From assembly GCA_947442115.1 (NCBI GenBank), contig CANEVK010000115.1:1-8301 (forward strand): 8,301 nt of DNA, given 5' to 3'. This DNA comes from Bacteriovoracaceae bacterium (GTDB lineage Bacteria > Bdellovibrionota > Bacteriovoracia > Bacteriovoracales > Bacteriovoracaceae). The notes under the pieces are model-generated. The model was not told where the DNA came from, ran no database searches, and saw only the letters and a list, made by a program, of their open reading frames with translations. Positions 1 through 7,000 of this stretch are shown one piece after another. How positions within the stretch are numbered: position 1 is the first letter of the stretch; every line of letters begins with the position of its first letter. The translations under genes and the position numbers were made by a program.

Positions 1-573
1 ATGCCAATCGTCGCACTTCTTCTTTCGATTTGCCTTACAACACAAGTATTAGCTTCCCCGGTTAAAGAATCTTTAAATGAGTTGATAGATCAGTATGAAT
101 ATCAAATGACAGTTGAATGGGATCAGGAAGATTCTCAATTCCTTCAAAAAACAACTCAAGACTTTTATGAAGAACTTTCTAAACTTTCTCAGAATGGATT
201 AAATGAAAAAGATATTTTAGATGTTCTTTCTAGCAAGTCTTTAGGAGCGGATCGAATTGAGGCGTTAAAACATGCATTAAAGCCACTTACTTCAAAGGCC
301 AATAAGAGTGAAGAGTTGGCGAAAATTATTTCAGAATATTCCAAAGATGTTTATCAAAATGGGGCCAGCTGGAATGGTTCCATTATTGTGATGGCAGGAG
401 TAGGTATTGTTGCCGTATCGCTCTTAGGTTACTCGATTTGGTTCAACTCTACACATAGTTGTGTCGCTTATGCTCAAGGCGAGCGTTGCGGGTGGTATCC
501 TACGTATTATGGTGGCCAATCTTATTATCAATGTTGGGTTGAAACTTACTGCGTTCAGTATGTAAAAAATTAA
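1..573 (+). CDS. Secreted/membrane-anchored hypothetical protein with Cys- and aromatic-rich tail
   Basis: I do not recognise this family. Residues 1-18 form a hydrophobic export signal with a plausible signal peptidase I site after VLA (A18|S19). Residues about 20-120 are hydrophilic and mostly helical, rich in Glu, Lys and Ser. Residues about 126-148 are a Gly-rich hydrophobic segment that looks like a transmembrane helix. The last 42 residues are rich in Tyr and Trp and hold four cysteines (C154, C163, C178, C184). If the signal is cleaved, the helical part should lie outside the cytoplasm. The signal has no Lys or Arg before its hydrophobic core and no ribosome binding site is visible because the ATG is base 1. 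The real start may therefore be a few codons upstream of the window. The gene ends in TAA, sharing TTAA at 570-573 with the converging gene. The reading frame is convincing; the function is unknown. Confidence 0.75.
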   Translation: MPIVALLLSICLTTQVLASPVKESLNELIDQYEYQMTVEWDQEDSQFLQKTTQDFYEELSKLSQNGLNEKDILDVLSSKSLGADRIEALKHALKPLTSKANKSEELAKIISEYSKDVYQNGASWNGSIIVMAGVGIVAVSLLGYSIWFNSTHSCVAYAQGERCGWYPTYYGGQSYYQCWVETYCVQYVKN

Positions 574-1592
574 ATCATCTTTAAGTCGGCCATTTTTATA
601 AATGGCCGAAATTTAACATCTAGACCTTCAGAATAACTAAGACCAACCAGTTTCATTTCTTTTAAGTTAAATGTTGAGGATAAATTTTCTTTTATCTCTT
701 CAATTTCAAGGCTTTTTAAATTCCAAGGTCGATGCATAACAATACCACGGTAAATGGTCTTATCTTTAAGAGTGAATAAGGAGTATCTCTCTGTCGCCCA
801 AAAATCAAAACTACAAAAGGGTTTTGCTTGGCCTATCTTTGCCTTTAAATAAAAGTTAGTGTTATTGCGCTCATGTGAGATTTGATAGTCAGTGGAGCTT
901 ACTTGGGATTTCATTTTGGAATATTGATAAGGAAGATTAAAAAAAGTTTGAGCGATATATTCACCAAGTCTTGAATCTGTTTCAAGGGTAAAAAAATAAA
1001 CTCCTTTAATTCCATCGACCTCTACATATGTTCTAATATTAAGTTCCCATAGTTGTGACACCCAGGGAATAGAGGGAAGGAAAGGGAAACGAATTTGTTT
1101 CATGAGGAGGGGTACAATTGAAATGACAGCTTGCCCCTCGTGCAAATCAAGCTTGAAGGGAACTTGCGCAGTGATAAGAGATGGATCAATTTTATAGTGC
1201 AAGAAAAGAACATGTTTCCATGTTTGCTGAATAACCCATCCTGTCGTTTGAAGGCTTAGGGCCATGTAAATGAGGACCCATTGAAAAAGTGTTCTCGCCC
1301 ATAACAGCAAGGGATGGGAGATACCAAATATTTCAATACTATTCACAGAAACATAAATATGTATGGGAATGAGCAGAAAAAGATAAACAGCAGAGACTCT
1401 GGCACTCGTGTTGAGTGATTTTTTAAAAATAAGTCCTAAACCAAGAATAATTTCAAATAGGCCACTGATAATGATCAATTCTGTCTTAAAGGTAATAGAT
1501 TCCGGAAAAGCTTTATAAAAGCCTTGAGGGTAAACAAGATGAATTATCCCTGCAAAGAGGAATAAAAAACTAAGACCAAAACGTCTTATCAC
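570..1592 (-). CDS. DoxX-like membrane domain fused to a DUF2071 (YqjF-like) domain
   Basis: Two domains are visible in 340 residues. Residues about 5-115 form four hydrophobic helices in the DoxX-like pattern: an AGIIHLVYP opening, the ISGLFEIILGLGL second helix, then PIHIYVSVN and a closing WARTLFQWVLIY helix. Residues about 120-335 match DUF2071: WKHVLFLHY, ELNIRTYVEVDG, GVYFFTLETDS, LPYQYSKM, ERYSLFT and HRPWNLKSLEIEEI. DUF2071 proteins are usually about 240 residues and stand alone, so the fusion is notable. Neither domain gives a reaction here; DoxX relatives are quinone-linked membrane subunits and DUF2071 is uncharacterised. The start is GTG at 1592, inside the preceding gene (23-bp overlap). 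A weak GAGAG at 1603-1607 lies 10 bases upstream. An in-frame TGA lies 15 codons further up with no ATG between, so GTG is the best choice. Translational coupling to the upstream gene is likely. Confidence 0.88.
   Translation of the reverse strand: MIRRFGLSFLFLFAGIIHLVYPQGFYKAFPESITFKTELIIISGLFEIILGLGLIFKKSLNTSARVSAVYLFLLIPIHIYVSVNSIEIFGISHPLLLWARTLFQWVLIYMALSLQTTGWVIQQTWKHVLFLHYKIDPSLITAQVPFKLDLHEGQAVISIVPLLMKQIRFPFLPSIPWVSQLWELNIRTYVEVDGIKGVYFFTLETDSRLGEYIAQTFFNLPYQYSKMKSQVSSTDYQISHERNNTNFYLKAKIGQAKPFCSFDFWATERYSLFTLKDKTIYRGIVMHRPWNLKSLEIEEIKENLSSTFNLKEMKLVGLSYSEGLDVKFRPFIKMADLKMI
586..609 (+). terminator. Perfect 10-bp inverted repeat, possible terminator of the left-hand gene
   Basis: TCGGCCATTT at 586-595 and AAATGGCCGA at 600-609 are exact reverse complements around a 4-base loop (TTAT). 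The hairpin begins 13 bases after the plus-strand stop codon, where a terminator would be expected. It is followed by only a weak T stretch (AAATTTAA), so it may stop transcription poorly or need a partner factor. It lies wholly inside the last codons of the converging minus-strand gene (residues R329 to D336). It cannot serve as an ordinary terminator for that gene without cutting off its stop codon. Confidence 0.4.
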
Positions 1593-1950
1593 GTTTGTAT
1601 TTCTCTCGAAGGATGAGGAAGAAAGGAATCCACCATATCAGGTCATTAAAAATAATATTGATTCCAAAACTCCAGGGGAAACGTTGGTTGATGAGAGCAC
1701 CTAGAAATCCGATTGGACCGAAAATTTTACCTAGAAAGCCAACAAGGACGATAGGGTAGTGCTTTATTGGGTCTTGAGCAGCAAGCCAATATCCTATTCC
1801 ATAAACTCCTACAATCATTCCAACACATTGCCATATTTCGGGGTAGTTTGACCGTGGCATTCCAAACAAATCAAAAAATTGATTTGGGAAAATAATGACC
1901 AGGGCTCCCCAGAGGATGTTATAGATGGCTGCAAAATGGAGTGAATTCAT
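1570..1950 (-). CDS. Small four-helix integral membrane protein, function unknown
   Basis: The 126-residue protein has four predicted membrane helices (about 5-22, 40-58, 66-88 and 95-114) and a short basic tail (REKYKRDK). Conserved-looking motifs are YNILWGALVIIFP, NYPEIWQCVGMIVGVYGIGY, DPIKHYP, GKIFGPIGF and NDLIWWIPF. From memory this resembles a widespread family of about 130-residue membrane proteins. Some databases label that family alkyl hydroperoxide reductase, which seems wrong because no peroxidatic Cys motif is present; the only Cys is C42. Its size and four-helix plan resemble the DoxX-like half of the next gene, which starts inside its 3' end, so the two may work as partners (inference). 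The ATG has no clear Shine-Dalgarno. A gap of 62 bp separates it from the upstream antiporter gene. Confidence 0.85.
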   Translation of the reverse strand: MNSLHFAAIYNILWGALVIIFPNQFFDLFGMPRSNYPEIWQCVGMIVGVYGIGYWLAAQDPIKHYPIVLVGFLGKIFGPIGFLGALINQRFPWSFGINIIFNDLIWWIPFFLILREKYKRDKTFWS

Positions 1951-1956
1951 CTTAGT

Positions 1957-1962
1957 ATTATA
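1957..1962 (-). promoter_or_regulatory. Possible -10 box for the small membrane gene (leaderless start?)
   Basis: Read on the minus strand, a perfect TATAAT ends 6 bases before the ATG at 1950. Transcription would then begin at or next to the start codon and give a leaderless mRNA, which would fit the missing Shine-Dalgarno. No recognisable -35 box lies 15-19 bases upstream (GGGAAG at the 17-bp position). The motif may be chance in AT-rich DNA, with the gene simply read through from the antiporter gene. Confidence 0.25.
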
Positions 1963-2012
1963 AACGAAAACCCAGGAATCTTCCCTCTACATAAACTCAA
2001 CAATTCGTAAAT

Positions 2013-3743
2013 TTAGCTTAGAATTTCCTCTCTACTAGAGAAAAACTTTATAGAGTTTGTTTTTATGACATCCGCATGACCACTTTCCATTCTTTCTAAA
2101 ATGTCTGTGAGATAGTGGGCCGAGACAATTCTTGGCATATAAACATAATCTGCGCCCTTGCTATAGAGGTCTCGGGCAACTTCAATGTTATCTGCAGTTA
2201 CAATCATCTTGGCATGTGGAGCAAGATCTTTAATTGTTTTTAATAATTTTAAGTTTGTTGTGCCTCTTAACATTGAGTCTGGAATAGTAGAGACAATGAT
2301 TTGTGCCTGCTTAATGTCGATATGGTGAATTGTATCACTATGACCAATATCACCATAATGAACCTGAACACCCTTGGCCTTTAATTTTTTAATGGTCTGT
2401 GGATTAAAATCAATGACCTGAATTTCTTGCAGCATCGTTTTAGAATGTCTTTCTTCTATTTCTCTTAGGAGTGAACTGGCTTCTTTGAAAAAACCTAGGA
2501 ATACGATTTTTGGATGAACTTTTGCTTCATCATTCTCTTCTCTGTCTTTAATATGAAGAAAATCTTTAAAGCCTACTTTTTCGAGGAAAGGATTGAACCA
2601 GTGATAGAGGCGATGAGAGTGGGGAATAACAAGAGAGGAAAAGAAGGCCATGATAACGAGAGCGACTATAAAAGCTGAAAGTATTGTTTTAGGTATATGC
2701 TTATAAGTCACACCAATTGAAAGAATAACAAGAGAAAACTCAGAGATCTGAGCAAGATTTAAACTAGGTACCAAACTCCCACGATTACCAAATTTTAACA
2801 AATGGAGAGTTGGGAAGATCGTCACGAGTCGGCTAAGAATAACAAAACCCATAATCAAAAGAGCTAGCCTCATCATTTCCCAGTTTGGGAATGGAATTTG
2901 AAGACCTAGGGCCACAAAGAAAAGTGTGACAAAAAAATCTCTTAAGCTTGAGACCTTAACACTAATTTGAACATGATAGGGAAAGGAGGCAATACAAATT
3001 CCTGCAATCAGGGCACCCATCTCAAGAGAAAGCCCTAAAAGGCCGGCCCCTCCAGCAATCGCAAAGCACCAGGCCAAAGCTATTACCAGCATGAGCTCCA
3101 TGTTCTTACCAATTTTTTCAAACAAGTGGGGCAGCACATATTTTGCAATAAAAAAGGCTGCCAAAATCAGAAGCCCTGCTTTACCTAGGGACAATCCCAG
3201 CAGGCCAATTTGAAAATTAGATATCTGCGCTTGCGCAGAAAGGAAAGCAATCGCCCATAAGTCTTGTAAAACCAGAACGCCGAGAGTGATTCTTGAAGTT
3301 AAACTATCAAGTTCAACTCGATCAGAGAGAATTTTTACAACAATAATGGTTGAAGAAAGTGAGGCTGCCACTGCTAAATAAAGAAGAGTGTAGTCACCAT
3401 TTCCAAGATTAAAACCAGCAAGACTAAATGCTCCGAGTCCTAAGAGAAGGCATCCTAGAAATTGAACTATGCCAGTAATAATAACTGCCTTACCCGCTCT
3501 CATGAGTTTTTTTAAGTCAATTTCCATGCCTAGGATATACATGAGCAGAATCAGGCCAATCTCTGAGAGCGTAGAAATAGTGTCAGGATCAGTAATGATG
3601 CCAAGACCCATGTGGGGTCCTAAGATTATTCCTGCAGATAAGTAACCTAAAAGTAGGGGAAGTCTTAGGAAATATAAAATAATCCCTAAGCAACCCGCAG
3701 TCACAATAGAAACTCCTACATCATGTAAAAAAACATGATTCAT
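2013..3743 (-). CDS. Kef/YbaL-type CPA2 monovalent cation:proton antiporter with RCK N (TrkA-N) domain
   Basis: This inner-membrane transporter exchanges K+ or Na+ for H+ and likely helps set cytoplasmic pH and ion balance. Residues about 5-375 are the multi-helix Na+/H+ exchanger domain, with the family motifs LGYLSAGIILGP (32-43), LILLMYILGMEIDL (64-77) and ASLSSTII (127-134). The ion-site pair Gln160-Asp161 (VLVLQD) is the Kef-like QD form, not the Asp-Asp of electrogenic NapA/NhaA types. A charged linker (about 395-410) leads to a Rossmann-like RCK N domain (about 411-550) with VIDFNP, YGDIGHSDTI, IIVSTIPDS and KGADYVYMP. Its first loop reads GFFKEA, not GxGxxG, so nucleotide binding may be altered. 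There is no RCK C domain after it. AAGAG at 3751-3755, 7 bases before the ATG, supports the start. The gene follows ileS by 10 bp and is probably cotranscribed. Whether K+ or Na+ is moved cannot be told from sequence. Confidence 0.93.
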   Translation of the reverse strand: MNHVFLHDVGVSIVTAGCLGIILYFLRLPLLLGYLSAGIILGPHMGLGIITDPDTISTLSEIGLILLMYILGMEIDLKKLMRAGKAVIITGIVQFLGCLLLGLGAFSLAGFNLGNGDYTLLYLAVAASLSSTIIVVKILSDRVELDSLTSRITLGVLVLQDLWAIAFLSAQAQISNFQIGLLGLSLGKAGLLILAAFFIAKYVLPHLFEKIGKNMELMLVIALAWCFAIAGGAGLLGLSLEMGALIAGICIASFPYHVQISVKVSSLRDFFVTLFFVALGLQIPFPNWEMMRLALLIMGFVILSRLVTIFPTLHLLKFGNRGSLVPSLNLAQISEFSLVILSIGVTYKHIPKTILSAFIVALVIMAFFSSLVIPHSHRLYHWFNPFLEKVGFKDFLHIKDREENDEAKVHPKIVFLGFFKEASSLLREIEERHSKTMLQEIQVIDFNPQTIKKLKAKGVQVHYGDIGHSDTIHHIDIKQAQIIVSTIPDSMLRGTTNLKLLKTIKDLAPHAKMIVTADNIEVARDLYSKGADYVYMPRIVSAHYLTDILERMESGHADVIKTNSIKFFSSREEILS

Positions 3744-3750
3744 ACTATTG

Positions 3751-3755
3751 CTCTT
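3751..3755 (-). promoter_or_regulatory. Shine-Dalgarno of the antiporter gene, overlapping the ileS stop codon
   Basis: On the minus strand AAGAG sits 7 bases before the ATG at 3743. Its first two A bases are the last two of the ileS TAA (3756-3754). A ribosome finishing ileS therefore covers the site, which suggests coupled translation of the two genes. Confidence 0.6.
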
Positions 3756-6700
3756 AAGCTTTCGTAATATGAATGGAGATTTTTTCTTCTTCTACATCAT
3801 ATTCAATCGCCCCACTCAAAGGCGAAGATGAAATTTCACCTTTAATCATGAGTGTTTCTGATGAGATGTAGGATTTAAATTTTTCAAATACGTTACAGAG
3901 TACTTGGCTTCCGTAAACGGCTACATGAATTCTGTCTGCCACATTAAAATTAAGATCTTTTCGTGTTTTTTGAATCCGGTTAACAAGCTCTCTGGCAAGT
4001 CCTTCATCGATGAGATTTTGATCAAGTGTACAGTCTAGATCAATTGTGACAAATCTATTCGTTACGGCTTGAGTGCCGGCCTTGGCCGTTCTGAAGACAA
4101 GAACTTCTTCACTACTGAATTCGATACCATTAAGAATGACTTTGTGACCGTCTTCAATTTTTTGTACATCGGATGAGCTTAATTTTTCAATAAGAGGTTT
4201 AAAAGCTCCCATCTCTTTTCCAAGTTTTTTTCCTAGCACGGGGAGATTGGGTTTTGCCGAAAGAGTGACAAAATCAGACTCATTCGTTTTGTACTCCACT
4301 GTCTTAACATTCAGTTCAATTTTAATGTATTCCTCAAGCTTCTTGATCTCTTCAAGAAGACTTGCATCTTGATGAATGACTTGGAGAAGCTTTAAAGGAG
4401 TTTTGACTTTGACTCCCTCTTGAATTCTTTTTTGACGACCCAGCATCACCACTTGCGCCATTCGGTCAACGGCAGTTTCAAGAGTAGAGTTAATCCGATC
4501 TTCTTGTGCTTCCGGATAGGAACATAAATGAACTGATTCCTCTGTTTTACCACCAAATTTTTTCATATCTTGGTAGATGTAATCAGCAATGAACGGAGTG
4601 AATGGGGCCATTAAGCGTGAGAGGCTCTCAAGAGTCGTATAAAGAGTTGAGTACGCAGCATTTTTATCAGCGCTTAATCCCTCTTCCCAAAAACGTCTCC
4701 TATTAAGGCGGATATACCAATTGGTTAGATCCTCAATGAAAGCAAAAAGCTCAGGGACAACGTTATAAAGGCGATAGGCCTGCATTTCGTGATTAACATT
4801 TTTAATGAGTGTTTGAAGTTTAGATAAAACCCAACGATCAAGAATATTATCTGAAGGAGTTTGAGTTGAACTGACTTTCCACCCATCGACAGCAGCATAA
4901 GTTGAAAAGAATTTATAAGAATTAAACCATGGCAGAAGCGCCCGACGTACCATGTCCTTAACGCCATCATCAGTAAAACGAAGTTCTTCTGCTTTAACAA
5001 GACCTGAGTTAATGAGGAAAAGTCTTAATGAATCTGCTCCGAATGTGTCAATAAGCTCATCTGGTGGAGTATAGTTACGAAGACGCTTACTCATCTTCTT
5101 TCCATCTTTGGCCAGTACCATTCCGTTCACAATCACATTTTTAAAGGCAGGTTTATCGAATAAGGCTGCAGATAAAACAGTTAATGTGTAAAACCAACCA
5201 CGGGTTTGATCGAGGCCTTCAGCAATAAATTCGGCAGGGAACCCCTGTTTAAACACCTCTTGATTTTCAAATGGGTAGTGAAGTTGAGCATAAGGCATTG
5301 ATCCTGATTCAAACCAGCAATCGAGAACTTCCGGAATTCTTCTATATGTGCCTTCCTCTCCAGGAATTGAGAACGTCAAATCATCAACGTACTCACGATG
5401 CAGATCTTTGAGTTCCACACCAGTATATTTTTTGAGATCTGCGATGGAGCCCATGCAGATCGCTTTACCATTTTTATCATTGATCCAGATAGGAAGTGGG
5501 GTTCCCCAGACACGACTTCTGGAAATCGCCCAGTCTCGCGCATTTTCAAGCCATTTTCCAAATCGGCCTTCTTTAATCGTTTCAGGCACCCAAGTAATTT
5601 CTTGGTTGGCCTTAATCATTTTATCTTTGATTTTTTCAACAGCAAGATACCACTGAGGCATGGCGCGATAAATCAGTGGAGTATCGGTTCGAGGACACAT
5701 TGGATAACTGTGGACAAGCACTGACTGATGAAAGAGTTGTCCACGCTCTTTTAAATTTTTGATAATGTCTTTATCAGCATCTTTAATTTGCATGCCTGCA
5801 AAGTCTTTAATCTCTGAGGTAAACTTCGCAGAGATATCTAAAGGGACAACAACTTCATTTAGCCCTGCAGCCTTCATTACGCGGTTATCATCTTCACCAA
5901 AACCTGGGGCCTGGTGAACAATACCCGTACCATCAGTCGTCGTAACATACTCATCATTGAGCATCACAAAATAGCCATCTTTTTCAAGGTGACTGAAGTA
6001 AGGGAAAAGTGGTTCGTACCTTTCACCTTTTAATTTTGCACCCGGAAAGGATTCTATTTCTTCGTACTTGAATTGTTTTTTGTAGGACTCAAGACGGGCC
6101 CGCGCCATGATGATAAAAATATTTTTATCTAAATCTTTAACTTTAACGTACTCAATTTCTGGATGAACACAAAGAGCAAGATTTGAAGGAAGAGTCCAAG
6201 GTGTTGTGGTCCATGCTGCAAAATAAGTGTTCGGATCTTTCTTAGTTCGGAACAAAATAGTCACAGCTGGATCTTGAATGTCCTGATAGTTCTGACCTGC
6301 TTCAAAATTTGAAAGAGCAGTTTGAAGCGCAGGAGAGTAAGGAACAATTTTATTGCCCTGGTAAATGAGGCCTTGATCCCAAATAGATTTAAAAACCCAC
6401 CAGACTGATTCCATGAAATTTAAATCCATGGTTTTATAATCATTTTTAAAATCAACCCAGCGACCAAGTCTGCCGATTGTTTTTTCCCATTCATTCACAT
6501 AGCGATCAACAATTCCTCGGCATTCATCATTATATTTTTTGACTCCATGTTGAGCGACAAAGTCTGAAGCCGACATGCCAAATTTTTTATCAATTTCTTG
6601 TTCGATGGGTAGACCATGGCAATCCCATCCAAAGCGACGGTCAACATAATAGCCATTCATTGTAAAATAGCGAGGAACCACATCCTTGAGGGTGGAAGCT

Positions 6701-6891
6701 ACGATGTGACCGTGATGGGGGAGTCCAGTGGCAAAAGGAGGCCCATCGTAAAAAATATAATTCTTTCCAGATCTGGTTTTATCGAGTGATTTTTTGAAAA
6801 TTTGAGACTCGTTCCAGAATTTAAGGATGTTTTTTTCGGCCTCAACGAAGGAAAAGTTATCGGCACTAGGTGCTGTTTCACGTGGTTCCAT
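3754..6891 (-). CDS. ileS: Isoleucyl-tRNA synthetase, type 2 (eukaryote-like)
   Basis: This cytoplasmic class Ia enzyme charges tRNA-Ile with isoleucine using ATP and edits valine errors. In order: ATP-site HHGH at 59-62; GWDCHGLPIE at 88-97; the CP1 editing domain with WTTTPWTLPSN (227-237) and GTGIVHQAPGFGEDD, where D334 fits the conserved editing aspartate; ARDWAISRSRVWG at 451-463; DCWFESGSMPYAQ at 524-536; KMSKR at 599-603; an anticodon-binding helical domain with LTNWYIRLNRRRFW (722-735); and a C-terminal domain with EGLARELVNRIQ. At 1045 residues it is longer than type-1 bacterial enzymes (about 940) and lacks their C-terminal zinc finger. LSNFEAGQNYQDIQDPAV and HSYPMCPRTDTPL resemble eukaryotic cytosolic enzymes, and Cys pairs found in other IleRS at these places are reduced to C399 alone. 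GGAG 8 bases upstream supports the ATG. The usual ribF and lspA neighbours are absent. Type-2 enzymes are generally less sensitive to mupirocin; that is inferred here. Confidence 0.98.
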   Translation of the reverse strand: MEPRETAPSADNFSFVEAEKNILKFWNESQIFKKSLDKTRSGKNYIFYDGPPFATGLPHHGHIVASTLKDVVPRYFTMNGYYVDRRFGWDCHGLPIEQEIDKKFGMSASDFVAQHGVKKYNDECRGIVDRYVNEWEKTIGRLGRWVDFKNDYKTMDLNFMESVWWVFKSIWDQGLIYQGNKIVPYSPALQTALSNFEAGQNYQDIQDPAVTILFRTKKDPNTYFAAWTTTPWTLPSNLALCVHPEIEYVKVKDLDKNIFIIMARARLESYKKQFKYEEIESFPGAKLKGERYEPLFPYFSHLEKDGYFVMLNDEYVTTTDGTGIVHQAPGFGEDDNRVMKAAGLNEVVVPLDISAKFTSEIKDFAGMQIKDADKDIIKNLKERGQLFHQSVLVHSYPMCPRTDTPLIYRAMPQWYLAVEKIKDKMIKANQEITWVPETIKEGRFGKWLENARDWAISRSRVWGTPLPIWINDKNGKAICMGSIADLKKYTGVELKDLHREYVDDLTFSIPGEEGTYRRIPEVLDCWFESGSMPYAQLHYPFENQEVFKQGFPAEFIAEGLDQTRGWFYTLTVLSAALFDKPAFKNVIVNGMVLAKDGKKMSKRLRNYTPPDELIDTFGADSLRLFLINSGLVKAEELRFTDDGVKDMVRRALLPWFNSYKFFSTYAAVDGWKVSSTQTPSDNILDRWVLSKLQTLIKNVNHEMQAYRLYNVVPELFAFIEDLTNWYIRLNRRRFWEEGLSADKNAAYSTLYTTLESLSRLMAPFTPFIADYIYQDMKKFGGKTEESVHLCSYPEAQEDRINSTLETAVDRMAQVVMLGRQKRIQEGVKVKTPLKLLQVIHQDASLLEEIKKLEEYIKIELNVKTVEYKTNESDFVTLSAKPNLPVLGKKLGKEMGAFKPLIEKLSSSDVQKIEDGHKVILNGIEFSSEEVLVFRTAKAGTQAVTNRFVTIDLDCTLDQNLIDEGLARELVNRIQKTRKDLNFNVADRIHVAVYGSQVLCNVFEKFKSYISSETLMIKGEISSSPLSGAIEYDVEEEKISIHITKA

Positions 6892-6899
6892 GGGGAAAA

Positions 6900-6903
6900 C
6901 TCC
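6900..6903 (-). promoter_or_regulatory. Shine-Dalgarno of ileS
   Basis: GGAG on the minus strand lies 8 bases before the ATG at 6891, which is good spacing. It supports the chosen start, which is also where the typical IleRS N-terminus (NFSFVEAEKNILKFW) begins to match. Confidence 0.65.
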
Positions 6904-6928
6904 GGGCGAATAGGTAAATTAAGCCATC

Positions 6929-6957
6929 AATCTAGCAGAAACTCTTAAAATCGTAAA
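6929..6957 (-). promoter_or_regulatory. Candidate sigma-70-type promoter of ileS
   Basis: On the minus strand, TTTACG (6957-6952) and TAGATT (6934-6929) are 17 bp apart, each matching four of six consensus bases. A TG one base before the -10 box (TGCTAGATT) makes an extended -10. The expected start near 6922 gives a leader of about 30 bases, too short for a T-box or other riboswitch. The 109-bp divergent gap (6892-7000) must also hold the plus-strand promoter. TAAAAT at 6946-6951 is a possible -10 box for it, but has no good -35 partner. Confidence 0.4.
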
Positions 6958-7000
6958 TTTTTAGGTCGGTTTTCCGAGAAGAAAAGCAGAAGAAAATCTT

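Noticed and set aside
1981..2045. Search for a terminator after the antiporter gene
   Set aside because: Only 4-bp stems (GGAA/TTCC and CTCT/AGAG) without a clean T run were found, so no terminator is called and read-through is possible.
3224..3239. Near-palindrome TCTGCGC-TT-GCGCAGA
   Set aside because: It encodes the repeated dipeptide Ala-Gln-Ala-Gln within the antiporter and is not at a gene boundary, so it is probably a codon by-product.
4725..5000. A 91-codon minus-strand open frame overlapping ileS in another frame
   Set aside because: It lies within the anticodon-binding region of ileS; its hydrophobic product is a frame artefact.
5348..5724. Two overlapping plus-strand open frames of about 100 codons
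   Set aside because: They lie opposite the highly conserved core of ileS, have no ribosome binding site, and their products show no domain-like pattern. They are antisense shadows.
6966..6977. Short hairpin TCGG-TTTT-CCGA before the FecR-domain gene
   Set aside because: The stem is only 4 bp and has no further structure, which is too weak to call an operator or riboswitch.
6892..7000. T-box or other riboswitch before ileS
   Set aside because: The leader from the predicted promoter is only about 30 bases and shows no T-box motif.
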